Below are positions 17,084-27,867 of a stretch of 64,000 nt of DNA, in pieces. The notes under the pieces were generated by a model that worked only from the letters and a program-made list of their open reading frames with translations, did not search any database and was not told the origin of the DNA. The stretch comes from Ustilago trichophora (lineage: Eukaryota > Basidiomycota > Ustilaginomycetes > Ustilaginales > Ustilaginaceae), in NCBI GenBank assembly GCA_900323505.1, contig OOIN01000002.1, forward strand, positions 310,001 through 374,000, given 5' to 3'. Within the stretch, counting starts at the first letter, position 1, and every line of letters begins with the position of its first letter. The position numbers and the translations under genes were made by a program.

Positions 17084-18668
17084 ATGTCGGCAACGGGTAA
17101 CAAAGTCTTTGCGCCCGCCATCTTCTTCATCGCAGCCAGGGAGGCGCTCGAAGCCTCCCTCGTGATCGGTATCCTCTCTGGCATGCTCGAGAACCTCGTC
17201 ATGCACACCAAGTCTTCCGATGACATTGCTGCCGAGCACTCGCTCACCGAGCAAGAGAAGCAGGCCGCCGATGCAAAGAAACGCACCATCGTCAGAAAGC
17301 TGCGCAAAGTCGTAAGTATCCTAACTAGTCCTCTTTCCCCCTACTTAACACCTTGTCAGTAGGCTAACTTTCATGCCTTCATGGATGACGACAATGTTAT
17401 TCTGCGAAACAAAGGTTCTGCTGGGAGCCTTGACAGGTCTCTTGATTGCCTTTGCTATCGGCGCCGCTTTCCTTGCCGTCTTCTATACTCAAGTCAACGA
17501 TCTGTATGGCAAAGCTGAAGAACTTTGGGAAGGTATCTTCAATCTCGTCGCTGTGCTTCTCATCACTCCCATGTCGCTTGCTATTCTCCGTGCCGGTAAC
17601 AGCAAGCGCAAGTGGAAGCGAAAGCTTGAGAATGCCTTTAATGATCGAAACATCCAGCCCAACCGTACTCGCGATGAGGAGGGCGAGTCCACCGCTGTCA
17701 ACCCTGTCACCATCGCTTCCGATGCGGCTTCTTCGTCTTCCTCCTCCGGTCGTCGTGTTGTTGCCGAAGAAGAGAATGGTGCCAAGACGACAGCAACGGA
17801 AAAAATGAATCCTCTCGAAGCCGTTGATGTTGTGCCCAGTATGCCTCAGAACCAGACTGGTACTCGACGACAGGGTGGACTTCGAGGCTTGTTCTCCAAG
17901 CCTTCCGGTGCTGTCAGCGACCTCAAGCTCAGGATGAACCGAGGTACAGCCGCACTCTTCATGATCCCTCTCATCACCACTTTACGTGAAGGTCTCGAAG
18001 GTGTCGTCTTTATCGGTGGTGTCTCTCTTGGTCTTCCCGCAACATCCATTCCACTCCCCGCCATCGTCGGTTTGGGTGTAGGTCTGTTGATCGGCTACCT
18101 CATCTTCCGCTCTGGCAATGTCTTGTCTGTTCGAATCTTCCTCGTCTTTTCCACATGTTTCCTACTTCTCATCGCTGCTGGTATGGCCAGTCGCTCCGTG
18201 TACTACCTCCAGTTCTATGCTTACGTTCGTCTCGTTGGTGACTCAGCTGCCGAATCCGGCAATGGTCCTGGATCGTACAACTCGCAGGGTTATATCTGGC
18301 ATTTCAACTGCTGCAACCCAGAGGCCAACAAGGGTGGCACAGGTTGGGGTATCCTAAACTCGCTCGTGGGTTGGAACAACACCGCCACCTACGGATCCGT
18401 CTTTATGTACGTCGGATACTGGTTTGTCGTAGCCGGCTACCTCTGGTATCAGATCTGGAAGGAGGGCAGACTCGCAATCAGGTTCGGTGGCAAGACCTAC
18501 TGGGAGTCCAACCGTGCAGTAGAGATGAGGGAGACCAAGCTGCAAAAGACAGAACAAAGACAGCAGAGAGCCATCGAGCAACAACAACAGCAGCAACAGC
18601 AGCAACCTCTTTCATTCGCTGCCCATGTCAAGGCTCCTCAGGCTGGTCCTTCTTCCCCTCGCAACTAA
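17084..18668 (+). CDS. fer2: High-affinity iron permease, Ftr1/Fer2 type
   Basis: The predicted 493-residue protein is the plasma-membrane permease that takes Fe(III) produced by the neighbouring ferroxidase. It carries both iron-transport REXLE motifs: REALE in the first membrane helix (about residues 19-23) and REGLE in the fourth (LREGLEGVVFIGG). About seven hydrophobic segments are visible, with a long Ser/Lys-rich loop between helices 3 and 4. One intron is inferred: exon 1 17084-17311, donor GTAAGT at 17312, exon 2 17415-18668. The acceptor must end in AAG at 17414 to keep the frame; the better-looking CAG at 17357-17359 and TAG at 17360-17362 do not. A CTAAC branch site lies near 17364. 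The C-terminal tail has a run of nine Gln. Co-regulation with fer1 through the shared GATA boxes is likely. Confidence 0.92.
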
Positions 18669-18975
18669 GCTAAACCAAAGACGCTGAATAGAAGCTAATC
18701 AACAAGACACACTCTTCACAAAGTACAATTTGATCATGTATCCAATGCCATTGACCGGCTGGAATCAATGCACAATTTCTGCCTTATACCTACATTATCC
18801 CCATCTCTGCCTTCCTGTCGTGCTCGAGGTCTGCTCATTTGTGAAGCGATGCGCAGCACCTCAAGTCAAGATGAGAGTGAGAATGCCAAGTGAAACGTGC
18901 TGAATTGCAAACAGTGTTGTGGATTGAAAAGAGAAAGACAGGCGAATGGTCGGATAGGGATGGAAGGGGTGGTAT
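18669..18975. other. Intergenic between convergent genes
   Basis: About 300 bases holding only the 3' ends of fer2 and the BIG1-like gene. Nothing else is seen. Confidence 0.5.
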
Positions 18976-20211
18976 CTACTGGGTCTTCTTGTCGCCGGAG
19001 ATGGGGTCTTTACGCACACCAATCTGGTCTGGAGTCTGCACCTGAGCCAGCTGCGATACGGCAAAGTACACGATGGGGAGCAAGACTCCGCCGACCAGGA
19101 TGAGCGTCAGAATAAGTGGTGTCGAGAAGAGCTGTCATGTTGGGATCATTGATAAGATGCAGGGCGGGCAAATGGTCAAGGAGCCAAAAGGTCAGTGTTG
19201 TCGAGTCGATAGCTAAGGCAACATCCATCAAGGTCTTTGGCAATACGTACCTGGTACTTGGCAAAGATACCGCCCGTTGGCTCGGTCCAGTTGCCATTCG
19301 ATGAAGAAGGTGCGACGTACTGCAGAGTAGTATGAACAAAACACAAAGTGAACGACAAGAAGGTTGTCAAAGTATGGAGGTCAGCACACGATTGGACGTG
19401 CTGAAGACCGGTACTCGATCAAGTAATGGTGTACAAACGTACCTGACGCTTAGTGTGCTGGTGCAAGTTGTCACCCTTACCGTTGGCGTCCTGCGAGATG
19501 ATGACAAGGTTTCGGGGATGTGTCTCGTCCAAAGACTGCAATGTTTGCAGGAGCGAGGACTCTGCATATTACGATATCAGTGCGTGAAAGTCAAGATGAA
19601 CAAGTCAGTACCTGGCGACAGTCAAGTTTTATCTAGTTGCAAGTCGAACCTTGCAAGTAAAGGCCTCCAGCAAGTACGAATCAAAGGAGGGAAGTTCATC
19701 GTTACACACCGTCTTTGCGCAGATCGCCAACCTTGATGCTGAGGAAATGAGTATTGTCGGCACTGATCTGATAGTGGACCTTGGGTACCTTCTGAGATGC
19801 CCTCAAGCTCGTCATCGCAAACCTTGAGAAGCCGCATGCTTGCGAAGCATTGCCTGCGATCGCGCTAGTGATCTCAGATTCAGGGAGGGCGTTGAAAGTG
19901 ACTTGGGAAGGAGCATCGAGTGCTCGACCCCTCAATGAGTGGCTGGAAGAGTGTCGAAGGCTTGCAAACGTGTCACGGTCGAGATTGTCCGCCAAGACGA
20001 TGGCGATGGCGTCCAGATCACATGCAGGCGAAGATTTTCCGGCATTAAAGAGGGACATGACAAAAGTTGCCAGATCGGAACTGGATGGCACCTGGAGTTG
20101 GGTCGAATCGGCCTGCTGTGAGGTGAATGCAAGGACAGGATGCGAGGAGCTGCTGGCCGAAACGCAGGCAGCAGCTGCCAGAAGCGAAGCAATGGCGGTG
20201 GTCGTCCTCAT
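18976..20211 (-). CDS. BIG1/VOA1-like V-ATPase assembly factor (Ac45 family), four exons
   Basis: A spliced gene of four exons encodes about 281 residues: exon 1 20211-19710, exon 2 19561-19443, exon 3 19319-19251, exon 4 19131-18976. The introns have GT donors (GTGTGT, then GTACGT twice) and CAG acceptors, and the frame closes exactly (502, 119, 69 and 156 nt). A signal peptide covers about residues 1-19 (MRTTTAIASLLAAAACVSA). Most of the protein is a luminal domain; near the C-terminus TGGIFAKYQLFSTPLI leads into one membrane helix, and the short cytosolic tail ends DPISGDKKTQ. This ending resembles fungal BIG1/VOA1, ER proteins that help assemble the V0 sector of the vacuolar ATPase and affect cell-wall glucan. 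The family is weakly conserved, so the call rests mainly on the C-terminus and topology. It has far more introns than its neighbours. Confidence 0.7.
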
Positions 20212-20622
20212 ATTAATGATGCCGTGGAAGCTGTCGATGGTATCGATGGAAACGGATGATAGCGAAAAGTGACACAAGAAGTGGTAGCGCGTGTGTAAGC
20301 TGCGCCTTGCAGCAGGTGGTTCGTGCTTTACGCACTCACCTTAGCATAGGGGGAACCAGTAGCAGTGTACTGTACTGCGTGAATCTCGGCTCCGCGCGAG
20401 ATTTCCTTGAAAGTGTTAGCAAAAATTCGCTAACATCTTGCGCAAAAAAAAACATGTCATTCTTTTCCGTCTTATCAGCGCCGTAACGACCCTTCTTGCC
20501 AACGTCAGGTGTTCACACAAAAGACAGATCGGTGACTCTATATTATTAGCATTCCTTGCGGGTGACGAAACTTCAAAATACTGTGAGTGCATTAGGCTTG
20601 ATAATCTCAGGGCAGTGGACGG
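20212..20622. other. Intergenic, BIG1-like promoter / SDR 3' end
   Basis: About 0.4 kb. It includes a GTACTGTACTG copy at 20367-20377 and a reversed GATAA core near 20472. No gene is seen. Confidence 0.5.
20367..20377. repeat. (GTACT)n dispersed motif
   Basis: GTACTGTACTG, two units, about 160 bases upstream of the BIG1-like start. Confidence 0.7.
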
Positions 20623-21741
20623 TCAAACAGAGGTGTAGCCGCCATCAACAATCAGATCGGCACCTGTAGTGAAGGCGGAGGCATCGCTGGAGAGATAGAC
20701 AACAGCGCCCTTGAGATCCTCGGGATCGCCAAGTCGGCCCATGGGAGTGAGATTCTCCCAGGTGTTGCGAAGCTCCTTTCCATCGGGGCTGTTTTCGAGT
20801 ACGGCACGGCTGAGCGAGGTGAGCATGTATCCGGGCGAGAGCGAGTTGACACGAATGCCAGACTTGGCCCATTCCACAGCCATCGACTTGGCGAGGTGCT
20901 TGACTGCGGCCTTGGAGGCATTGTAAGGAGCCTGAGCCTGGGGCACATTGACAACCGAACCCGACATGGAGGCGATCATGACGATCGATCCCTTGACCTT
21001 GTCGTCCATCATCTTTTTGGCCACCTCGCGGGCGACAAAGTAAGATCCGTTGATGTTGATATCGAACAGTTTTTTGAGTTTAGGTGTAGGGTATTCGGTA
21101 GCGGGGAAGTTCTCGACGATTCCTGCCGAGTTGACAGCGACGTGGATCTTGCCAAAGCGCTTGTGGATGCGGCCAATAACGTCCTGCACCTGAGCCTCGT
21201 CAGAAATGTCGCAGCCATAGCCCTGAACATCAAGCTCGCCGGGCTGGACGCCGCCGTGCTTGGTGAACCACTCCTCGACCTCCTTGGCTGCATGCTGGCA
21301 CTCCTCTTGATTGAGGTCGATAATAGCAATGTGGTTAGCACCGGACTCGACAAAGGTACGTGCGATCAAGTTGCCGATGCCACGAGCGGCACCAGTGACA
21401 ACGCACACCTTTCCCTCCATGGAGAAGCTTGCGAGAGTTCGCTGCGAGTGTCGTCCAACGCGGCCGCCAGTGGTGTTGTGACCGACATCGTCGCGTGGGT
21501 GACGCGAGCTGTCTTCGGGGTAAGGAACAACGACATCGTCCTGGGTAGAGGCAAATGGCTGCTTGTCGAGCGGCTTGGCCTTGCCACGGTTGTCGGCCTT
21601 GCTCAAGCTTCGAGACGAGCTGGCAAAGATACGGACCAAAGTGGAGGGTCGCGCAGAACCTCGCGAGACGGGCCGTGCAACCTGGACGAGGGATGCGAAG
21701 GATCGTGCTGCCCGAGCAGTGTTTGCTGGGTTCGTCAACAT
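20623..21741 (-). CDS. Short-chain dehydrogenase/reductase, probably mitochondrial
   Basis: The 372-residue protein is a classical SDR that oxidises or reduces an alcohol/ketone with NAD(P). The nucleotide-binding TGAARGIG, the NSAG motif, the catalytic Ser in IASMSGSV and the YNASK active site are all in place, and the end (GADLIVDGGYTSV) is typical of the sorbose/arabinitol/gluconate dehydrogenase branch. About 100 residues precede the Rossmann fold; the first 50 are rich in Arg, Ala and Ser without acids, which fits a mitochondrial targeting peptide. I chose the ATG at 21741. The frame stays open for 51 more codons to 21894, but that part is Pro-rich and looks like translated leader. The substrate is not predictable; a polyol is a fair guess. 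Confidence 0.83.
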   Translation of the reverse strand: MLTNPANTARAARSFASLVQVARPVSRGSARPSTLVRIFASSSRSLSKADNRGKAKPLDKQPFASTQDDVVVPYPEDSSRHPRDDVGHNTTGGRVGRHSQRTLASFSMEGKVCVVTGAARGIGNLIARTFVESGANHIAIIDLNQEECQHAAKEVEEWFTKHGGVQPGELDVQGYGCDISDEAQVQDVIGRIHKRFGKIHVAVNSAGIVENFPATEYPTPKLKKLFDININGSYFVAREVAKKMMDDKVKGSIVMIASMSGSVVNVPQAQAPYNASKAAVKHLAKSMAVEWAKSGIRVNSLSPGYMLTSLSRAVLENSPDGKELRNTWENLTPMGRLGDPEDLKGAVVYLSSDASAFTTGADLIVDGGYTSV

Positions 21742-23846
21742 GGCAATGTGATTCTTGAAGGTTGGGTATGGTGGTAGGGGTGGAAGAAGGGGGGGAGGAT
21801 GCGGATTACTGGGTTTAGAAGGGAGGAAGATCTTGGAGCAGCATGACAATGCTTTACCAGCTGATCCTTTCCGTTGGAGACTCGAGACCAACACACAAAA
21901 TTTCTAGTCATGGCTCTCGTGGCGTGTAGCCGAGCATTTCTTCTGACATTGCGTAGCGTGGAAAGTTTTTTTTTGGCCGATGCACTGATCAGCCATATCT
22001 CGAGAATCTCTTGGATGAGCACCGCACAATAAGTGCCGAACAGTCTCAGCGTGGGGATCGGATTGTTGCAGCTTCGAGCTTCGAGTCTTGCGCGGGCATG
22101 TCAGATTGTTGATCATACTAGATTCATCCGCTTGGCCTCCCAAATGGGCAATAGTCGAAAGTTCGTCTCATTTCTTGCTAGCTCTCGCCTTCCTCGTCTT
22201 TGTGGGTGATGACGAGCTCAAGGCTGATTGGACATCTGGGTGATACACTTGAATGTCTTCCGATTCAAACGAACCGATGCTGTTCTGAGCAAAGGCGTAA
22301 CTTTGGCAACGTTACGCACATTCTTAGCGATGGAACATGCCTCAGGTTCCTGCATGTTCTGCGATCACTAAGAAAAAGGCGAGCGTCACTATTGGCTACC
22401 ACCATCCTTCACTCGCGGAGCGCTACCGCCGCCAACGCAGAGAGAAGAAGAGCGTTGCAGACCCAGAGATGGAAAGACGCGGGGGGTTCAGATGTGCTTG
22501 GAAGTCTCGACGGCCTCGGTGATGAAATTTGGCCGACGCGTCGGGTCGGCATTTCTGAGCATGCTTCTTTTCTTGTTTCTGTCCTCCGCCACCGTGGCTG
22601 CTCGCCAACCCGGAGAAGCAATGTAGCCTGGCCTGTCTTCTGTGATCCGGATTTCTAACACATGATCGTGATTCGATGTTCTGAAAAGGTCATAAGTACT
22701 GACTGTTGTCATGAGCTGAAAAGCGGCAGTCAGATTGTCGAGTTCATCTGGCGCTCGGAACGTAGCGAATTGTGGCCGATATACCCCACACACGCACCTG
22801 TGGCTCCTCGGCCGATTTCGAGAGCTCATAATGTCCTTCTGTGGCAGCTGTTCCGTCACTCTCAAACTAACTTCGCAAACCAGCCAACGTCTCTTGTTGT
22901 AGCCCGCACAGTACAGTACAATCTTGGCTCTAGGCCTTCAGCACATAGATAAAGACACCGAGGAACGGCGTCCAAGTTGAAGAAATTGAGATGGGCGGAT
23001 CGGCGAGTTCTCTGTATTCTGAGTGGCTGTTTGCAAGGATAGGCGACTCAAGTGTCGCACAAGCGGGGCAACGCCTTGAGAGGAGCGCGCTTTTTTTTTC
23101 CTTCAAATTTTGAGCAGAGGTGGAGGAATTGGTTCGGCAACTTAGCCTTGTGCTGTGGGATGGGCAAAATCACTGCGCACGTCCCCCCACCCCAAGTCTC
23201 GAATTCTTGAGTCTCGAAGGCTTCATGACTTTGATTGGGGAGAAAAGATGCGGGGCAAGCAACCTGCCTGCAGTCTTGCTCAAACTCGGTGATCAAGTGA
23301 CCAGGCCAATCGCGGCTGCTTGTGCCAGTCACCGTTGGTCGGGCTCTTTCCTTTCCGACACCTGGCCTGTGCAGCAATCGTTCTGACAGAAGCCTTTTTA
23401 GCCACGAAGTAATCATCTTGTGAGTGAGCAGCGAGACTTTGGCTATCTAGTAGAGAGGAGACGCAGCAATTCGCCAGTCCAGGACTCGCTTGTCTCCGTC
23501 TGTGCATGCCTTCCTGCTCTGCCCCAGACAGGGCAGCTCAGCTTCTGTTCTCAAATCCCAGAGCGATGCATCGTGTCTTTGTCTGGTTTGCCACTTTGTC
23601 TTCTCCATACTACTCTATATCCTTGTCCTGTCGCCCAGTCCCTTCTCCTTCCCTTTTCCCATCCACCCCCACCTCTCGCTGTACATTTCAACGAGTGCGA
23701 TACCCCTTATAACCTTTCCACACTTCTTCACCCTCACAAATTTTCACAAGTGTCTGGAGACCGTTGATCCTCTTTTCTCATTTCCACCGCCAACACCCTG
23801 CCACTTGTCTTCCTAGTACGCATCGTGCCAGCTAAGGCTTCTCAAG
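21742..23846. other. Intergenic, divergent promoters of SDR and DHA kinase
   Basis: 2.1 kb between divergent genes. An ACAGTACAGTACA copy lies at 22908-22920. The last 350 bases are pyrimidine-rich and look like the kinase 5' leader. No tRNA, protein gene or transposon remnant is recognised. Confidence 0.5.
22908..22920. repeat. (GTACT)n dispersed motif
   Basis: ACAGTACAGTACA, the reverse complement of the GTACT repeat, in the gap between the SDR and DHA kinase genes. Confidence 0.7.
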
Positions 23847-25820
23847 ATGGCGACCAAGCATGTCTTTGACAACTCGCACGGCCTCGTGGACCGTAACCTT
23901 CGAGGCACGGTTGCCCAGAACCCTGCCCTTCGATAGTGAGTATTGTTCTTGATAGGAAGCCCGAAACTTTGTCATCTAGCCGCTCGTGTCAAGCGGGAAT
24001 AAGATTTTGAAGTACTCTCGTTAAGGTCACTTGCTAACATTTCATTTGCACTCCACAGCTATTCCCAGCACAAGGTTGTCTACGATCCTACGCACGACAA
24101 CAAGAAGGTTGCCGTCATCTCTGGTGGCGGTGCGGGTCACGAGCCTGCTCAAGCTGGCTTTGTCGGCAAGGGTATGCTTGCCGCCTGCATTTCTGGTGAC
24201 ATCTTTGCCTCCCCTTCGGCCGCTCAGATCTGCTCTGGTATCGACCTGATCAACCACGATGCTGGTGTGATCATGGTCGTCAATAACTACACCGGCGATT
24301 GCCTCCACTTCGGTCTTGCTGCCGAGAAGGCTCGCGCTGCTATGGCCTACTCTGGCAAGCAGGGCGGTGGTGTCGAGGCTGTCATCGTGGCAGACGATGT
24401 TGCCGTCGGCCGAAAGCGTGGTGGCCTTGTTGGCCGACGTGGTCTCGCAGGCAACATTTTCACCTGCAAGATTCTCGGTGCCGCCTCGGACAAGGGCATG
24501 GACGTCAAGCGTATTGCTGACCTCGGCCGCAACCTGATGGACAACATGGTTTCCATCGGTACTTCGCTCGACCACTGCCACGTTCCTGGACGTCCCAAGG
24601 GTGCCGAGGAGCGAGGTGCTCTTGCCGAGGAAGCCGCCGAGCTCGGTATGGGTATCCACAACGAACCCGGTTTTAAGCACATGGACCAGAAGCCCGAGCC
24701 CGAAGCTCTCATTGGTGAGATGCTCGATCTCCTTCTTGACCCCAACGACGAGGATCGTGCCTACACCCCCTTTGACAAAGACGATGCTCCCGTCCTGTTC
24801 GTCAACAACCTCGGTGGCATGAGCCAGCTCGAGATGAACGCCATTGTTGACTTGACTATCGAGCTGCTCGAGAGCAAGTGGAACATCCACCCTTGCCGCG
24901 TCCTGTGCGGTCCTTACATGACCTCGCTCAACGCCCCTGGTTTCGGTGTTTCGCTGATCAACCAGAAGCGATTCGAGAAGAACACTGGCCAGAGTTTGCT
25001 CGAGCTGCTCGACTATCCTACCACCGCTTATTCGTGGCTCGGCGTACAGAGCGGCTGGGGCAGCGCCAGTGGTCATCCACGCGATCGCAAGGCGGAGGAG
25101 AAGGAGGCTGCCGACCGCCTCCAGGCTGTCCGCAAGGCGGGCGGCTCCGTCAGCGGTCTTGCTGACCCCGGTGCTTCTTCCAACGGACCCATCAACCCCG
25201 ACCCTGAGCTCGTCAAGAAAGCCATCATCGCTGCCTGCGATGCCACTGTCGAGATCGAGCCCGTTCTGACTCGATACGACACCATCGTCGGTGATGGTGA
25301 CTGCGGTGAGACCCTTGCACAGGCCGGTACCGAGGTCAAGAAGGCGCTCGAGAAGGGCGAGATCCCCATCGACAACGCTGCTGGTACGCTCATCGCTGTC
25401 GGTGAGGTGCTCGAGTACGCCATGGGTGGTACCTCTGGTGCTATCTACGCACTTTTCTTCGCCGGACTGGTGCAGTCGCTTCTGTCGAACCCCAAGGGCA
25501 CCCAGGCTGATGCCAAGGTGTGGGGCAAGGCTGCCCTTGATGCACTCGAGAACCTGGGCCGCTACACCCCAGCTCGACCTGGCGACCGAACCTTGGTGGA
25601 TGCCCTTGACCCCTTCTGCCGCGCTCTGGGTGCTGGCAAGTCGCTCACCGAGGCAGTCAACGCATCCAAGGAGGGAGCGGAAAAGACACAAGCCATGACG
25701 CCACGACTTGGACGTGCCACGTATGTGGGCAGTGTGGACCAGGGCGAGATGCCCCCTGACCCGGGTGCATGGGGTATCTGGGCTCTTACTGACGGTCTTC
25801 GAAAGGGTCTTGGTCAGTAA
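23847..25820 (+). CDS. DAK1: Dihydroxyacetone kinase
   Basis: The spliced product has 616 residues and phosphorylates dihydroxyacetone with ATP to DHAP in the cytosol, linking glycerol oxidation to glycolysis and detoxifying dihydroxyacetone. Exon 1 is 23847-23935 (MATKHVFDNS to the first base pair of a Tyr codon), intron 23936-24058 (GTGAGT, TGCTAAC branch, CACAG), exon 2 24059-25820; the joint restores RYYSQHKVVYD. The DhaK domain has the SGGGAGHEPAQAG loop and the GTSLDHCHVPGR segment with the substrate-binding His. After a linker the DhaL ATP-binding domain shows VGDGDCGETLAQ and GGTSGAIYALFF. Length fits the single-chain eukaryotic enzyme (584 in yeast Dak1). The very long antisense frame opposite is a codon-bias shadow. 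Confidence 0.95.
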
Positions 25821-26421
25821 AGGTGCAAGGTGCCCGTGTCACCTCGCCCACTTGCTCCCGCATCAACTCGTTTCCTTCTCTCGTTCGTGTACATAGTCTT
25901 CACTCGGTCACCTTTCGCCATGCATACCTCTGACGCAATTCAATTCTCTCGTTATGCCCCATGATCCGTTGTGTTGGACCTGTCGTGATCTACCTATCAT
26001 CAAATTCAGTTAGAGCTGATTTGATCGCCGATGAGGATCCCGATGCTGCAGATCAAAGACATAGCGAGCACACGCTCAGGCGCGTCGTACAGGAGACGGC
26101 ATGGCCAAGAAAGAGCAATTCAGTCTTTCGGGCTGGCCCACAGTGGAGGGTTGTCCAGGTTATGTCTGCCAGGAAATGGCCGCGGAACTTTAGCTTTGGC
26201 TTACTGTAGCGTGCGAGCTCGCTTTGACGTGTGGATTACGCTTGTGACGCAAGCAGGTTTGAATTCGCCGTACATTGTCGGGTGTGTGTGTGTGGGTTGA
26301 TTGAGTGGCATTCTCCAGACTAGTGGCAAACCGGCTGAAAATAGGCAGGGATGACGCGCCGAAAGTGGAGAACAAGAGCTTCACGGCACGGCAACACCAA
26401 AAGATGAAACCATGGTGGTCA

Positions 26422-26438
26422 TACAGTACAGTACAGTA
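26422..26438. repeat. (GTACT)n dispersed motif
   Basis: TACAGTACAGTACAGTA, three units on the minus strand sense. Confidence 0.8.
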
Positions 26439-26672
26439 AGTCATACGTAGGTACGCTTCACTAAGCGCTCTTCTTTGATTCAGGATACCGCAAGTAGCTT
26501 GGCAAGCCAACAACGCCACTCGAGTCCTTTGCAGAAGACTTGCCGAGATGGCTACACATCGATCGTGTCGCAGAAGAACAATGTATGCAGTCGGAAGCAA
26601 GAGTGTGCATGTTTTTTTCTCGAATTTTTTTTTTTTTTTGCCTATCTGCCGATCAGATGTGTTGCCGTCGGG

Positions 26673-26683
26673 ACTGTACTGTA
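26673..26683. repeat. (GTACT)n dispersed motif
   Basis: ACTGTACTGTA, two units, 235 bases from the previous copy. Confidence 0.65.
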
Positions 26684-27260
26684 AACACGGATAATGAGCT
26701 GATTCTGTTCTGTGTCTCTTGGCTCGAGTTTGGGAATCACAGGGGGTGAACAACGTGCTCATCAAGGCACGCACATGAGGTTGGGCATTGGTTTGATTCA
26801 TGTAGGTTGCGTTCGTTCGCCAAATCCAGGTCAGAGTGACACAGCACGGCAAGAGCGGAGAAGTGGGGGGACGCCGTTGAATGCGGCCAAGGTTGCCAAG
26901 GAGCGAGCCTCTTTCAATGCCGATTTAGGATGTCTTCTGACGTTACTCTTGGCCTTTGTCTGAAACAAGACTGCATCCATAAGGGCACTATCACAGTTCA
27001 AGCTTCTGTGCTGCTGCTGCTACAACCATCTCCGTGGCTCTAATTCTCGCTCCGGTGTTGTGGAGAAGTCGGGGTCAGTCTATGAAAGCACAATGCATTG
27101 AGCCTCGTCAACGAAGTTTCAACAGCATCGACTGGCACATTTTGTACTGTGCGAGGCTATCCTAAGTTTAGCCAGGTCGAACGGTCAAGCCGAACTACGG
27201 CGTAAGCAACACTCCCAGTCGAAACGCCGAGGTGGAGAGAAACACACAAATCACATCGGC

Positions 27261-27275
27261 TGTACTGTACTGTAC
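27261..27275. repeat. (GTACT)n dispersed motif
   Basis: TGTACTGTACTGTAC, upstream of the DUF1769 gene. Confidence 0.75.
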
Positions 27276-27867
27276 ACCGCGACTTCTCATGCACAACACC
27301 TCACTTTTTTCTTTTTTTTTTGTTGAAATTGTGATTTGTGACAGCCATTCCGCATCTTCCTTCTCGAAACTCAGCCTTCCACCTTTGTGTTGCGGGCTCC
27401 TTCCTCCATCGAAGCCCACCTTCCTGTTCCTTTCTCCCCACCATCCACCTCATTCAAGCATCACTCACTCGCGCAAGCATTTACACTGAACAAACCGCAT
27501 ACCCACCCTCGTTTCTCGATACCCAGGCGCTCCATCTCTTGACCACCTCATCACCACAAGGCTGCGCACCAAGCCCACTTCTCCTTCATCGCGCCGGCTT
27601 CAAACCACCCCTATCTACATCATCAATAGCGGCGTTTGCTTTTTATCGCACAGCAAAGTGGTCCAGCACCGCCTTTGTACAATCGACCCATTCCATTGCA
27701 GCTGTACGAGCCAATAATTCGGGCTCTTCCTACACATCAAGACAGTATAAGAGCGGTGTTTCATAGACCTTTCAAGATTCACCAAGCCCAACTGCGTCCA
27801 CGTTCTTACTCTCTCAACTCATCTCTTTCTGCATTGCATACAAAGAAGAAACATACCATACCCAGCC

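Larger units (their letters stand above)
25821..27867. other. Intergenic, 2 kb
   Basis: Gap between two plus-strand genes. It carries three (GTACT)n copies within 860 bases (26422-26438, 26673-26683, 27261-27275). From about 27350 it is pyrimidine-rich, probably the 5' leader of the next gene. A 220-codon minus-strand frame at 26190-26852 reads through low-complexity DNA and is not credible. Confidence 0.5.

Noticed and set aside
20896..21777. 293-codon open frame antisense to the SDR gene
   Set aside because: Same codon-bias effect; the SDR motifs on the minus strand are decisive.
21742..21894. 51-codon N-terminal extension of the SDR
   Set aside because: Pro-rich leader-like sequence; the shorter start gives a typical mitochondrial targeting peptide.
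24042..25691. 549-codon open frame antisense to DHA kinase
   Set aside because: It mirrors the coding frame of a clear kinase gene; the strong C preference at third positions removes stops on the opposite strand. The translated protein has no known domain.
26190..26852. 220-codon minus-strand frame
   Set aside because: It runs through a poly-A tract and two GTACT repeats, and has no domain-like segments.
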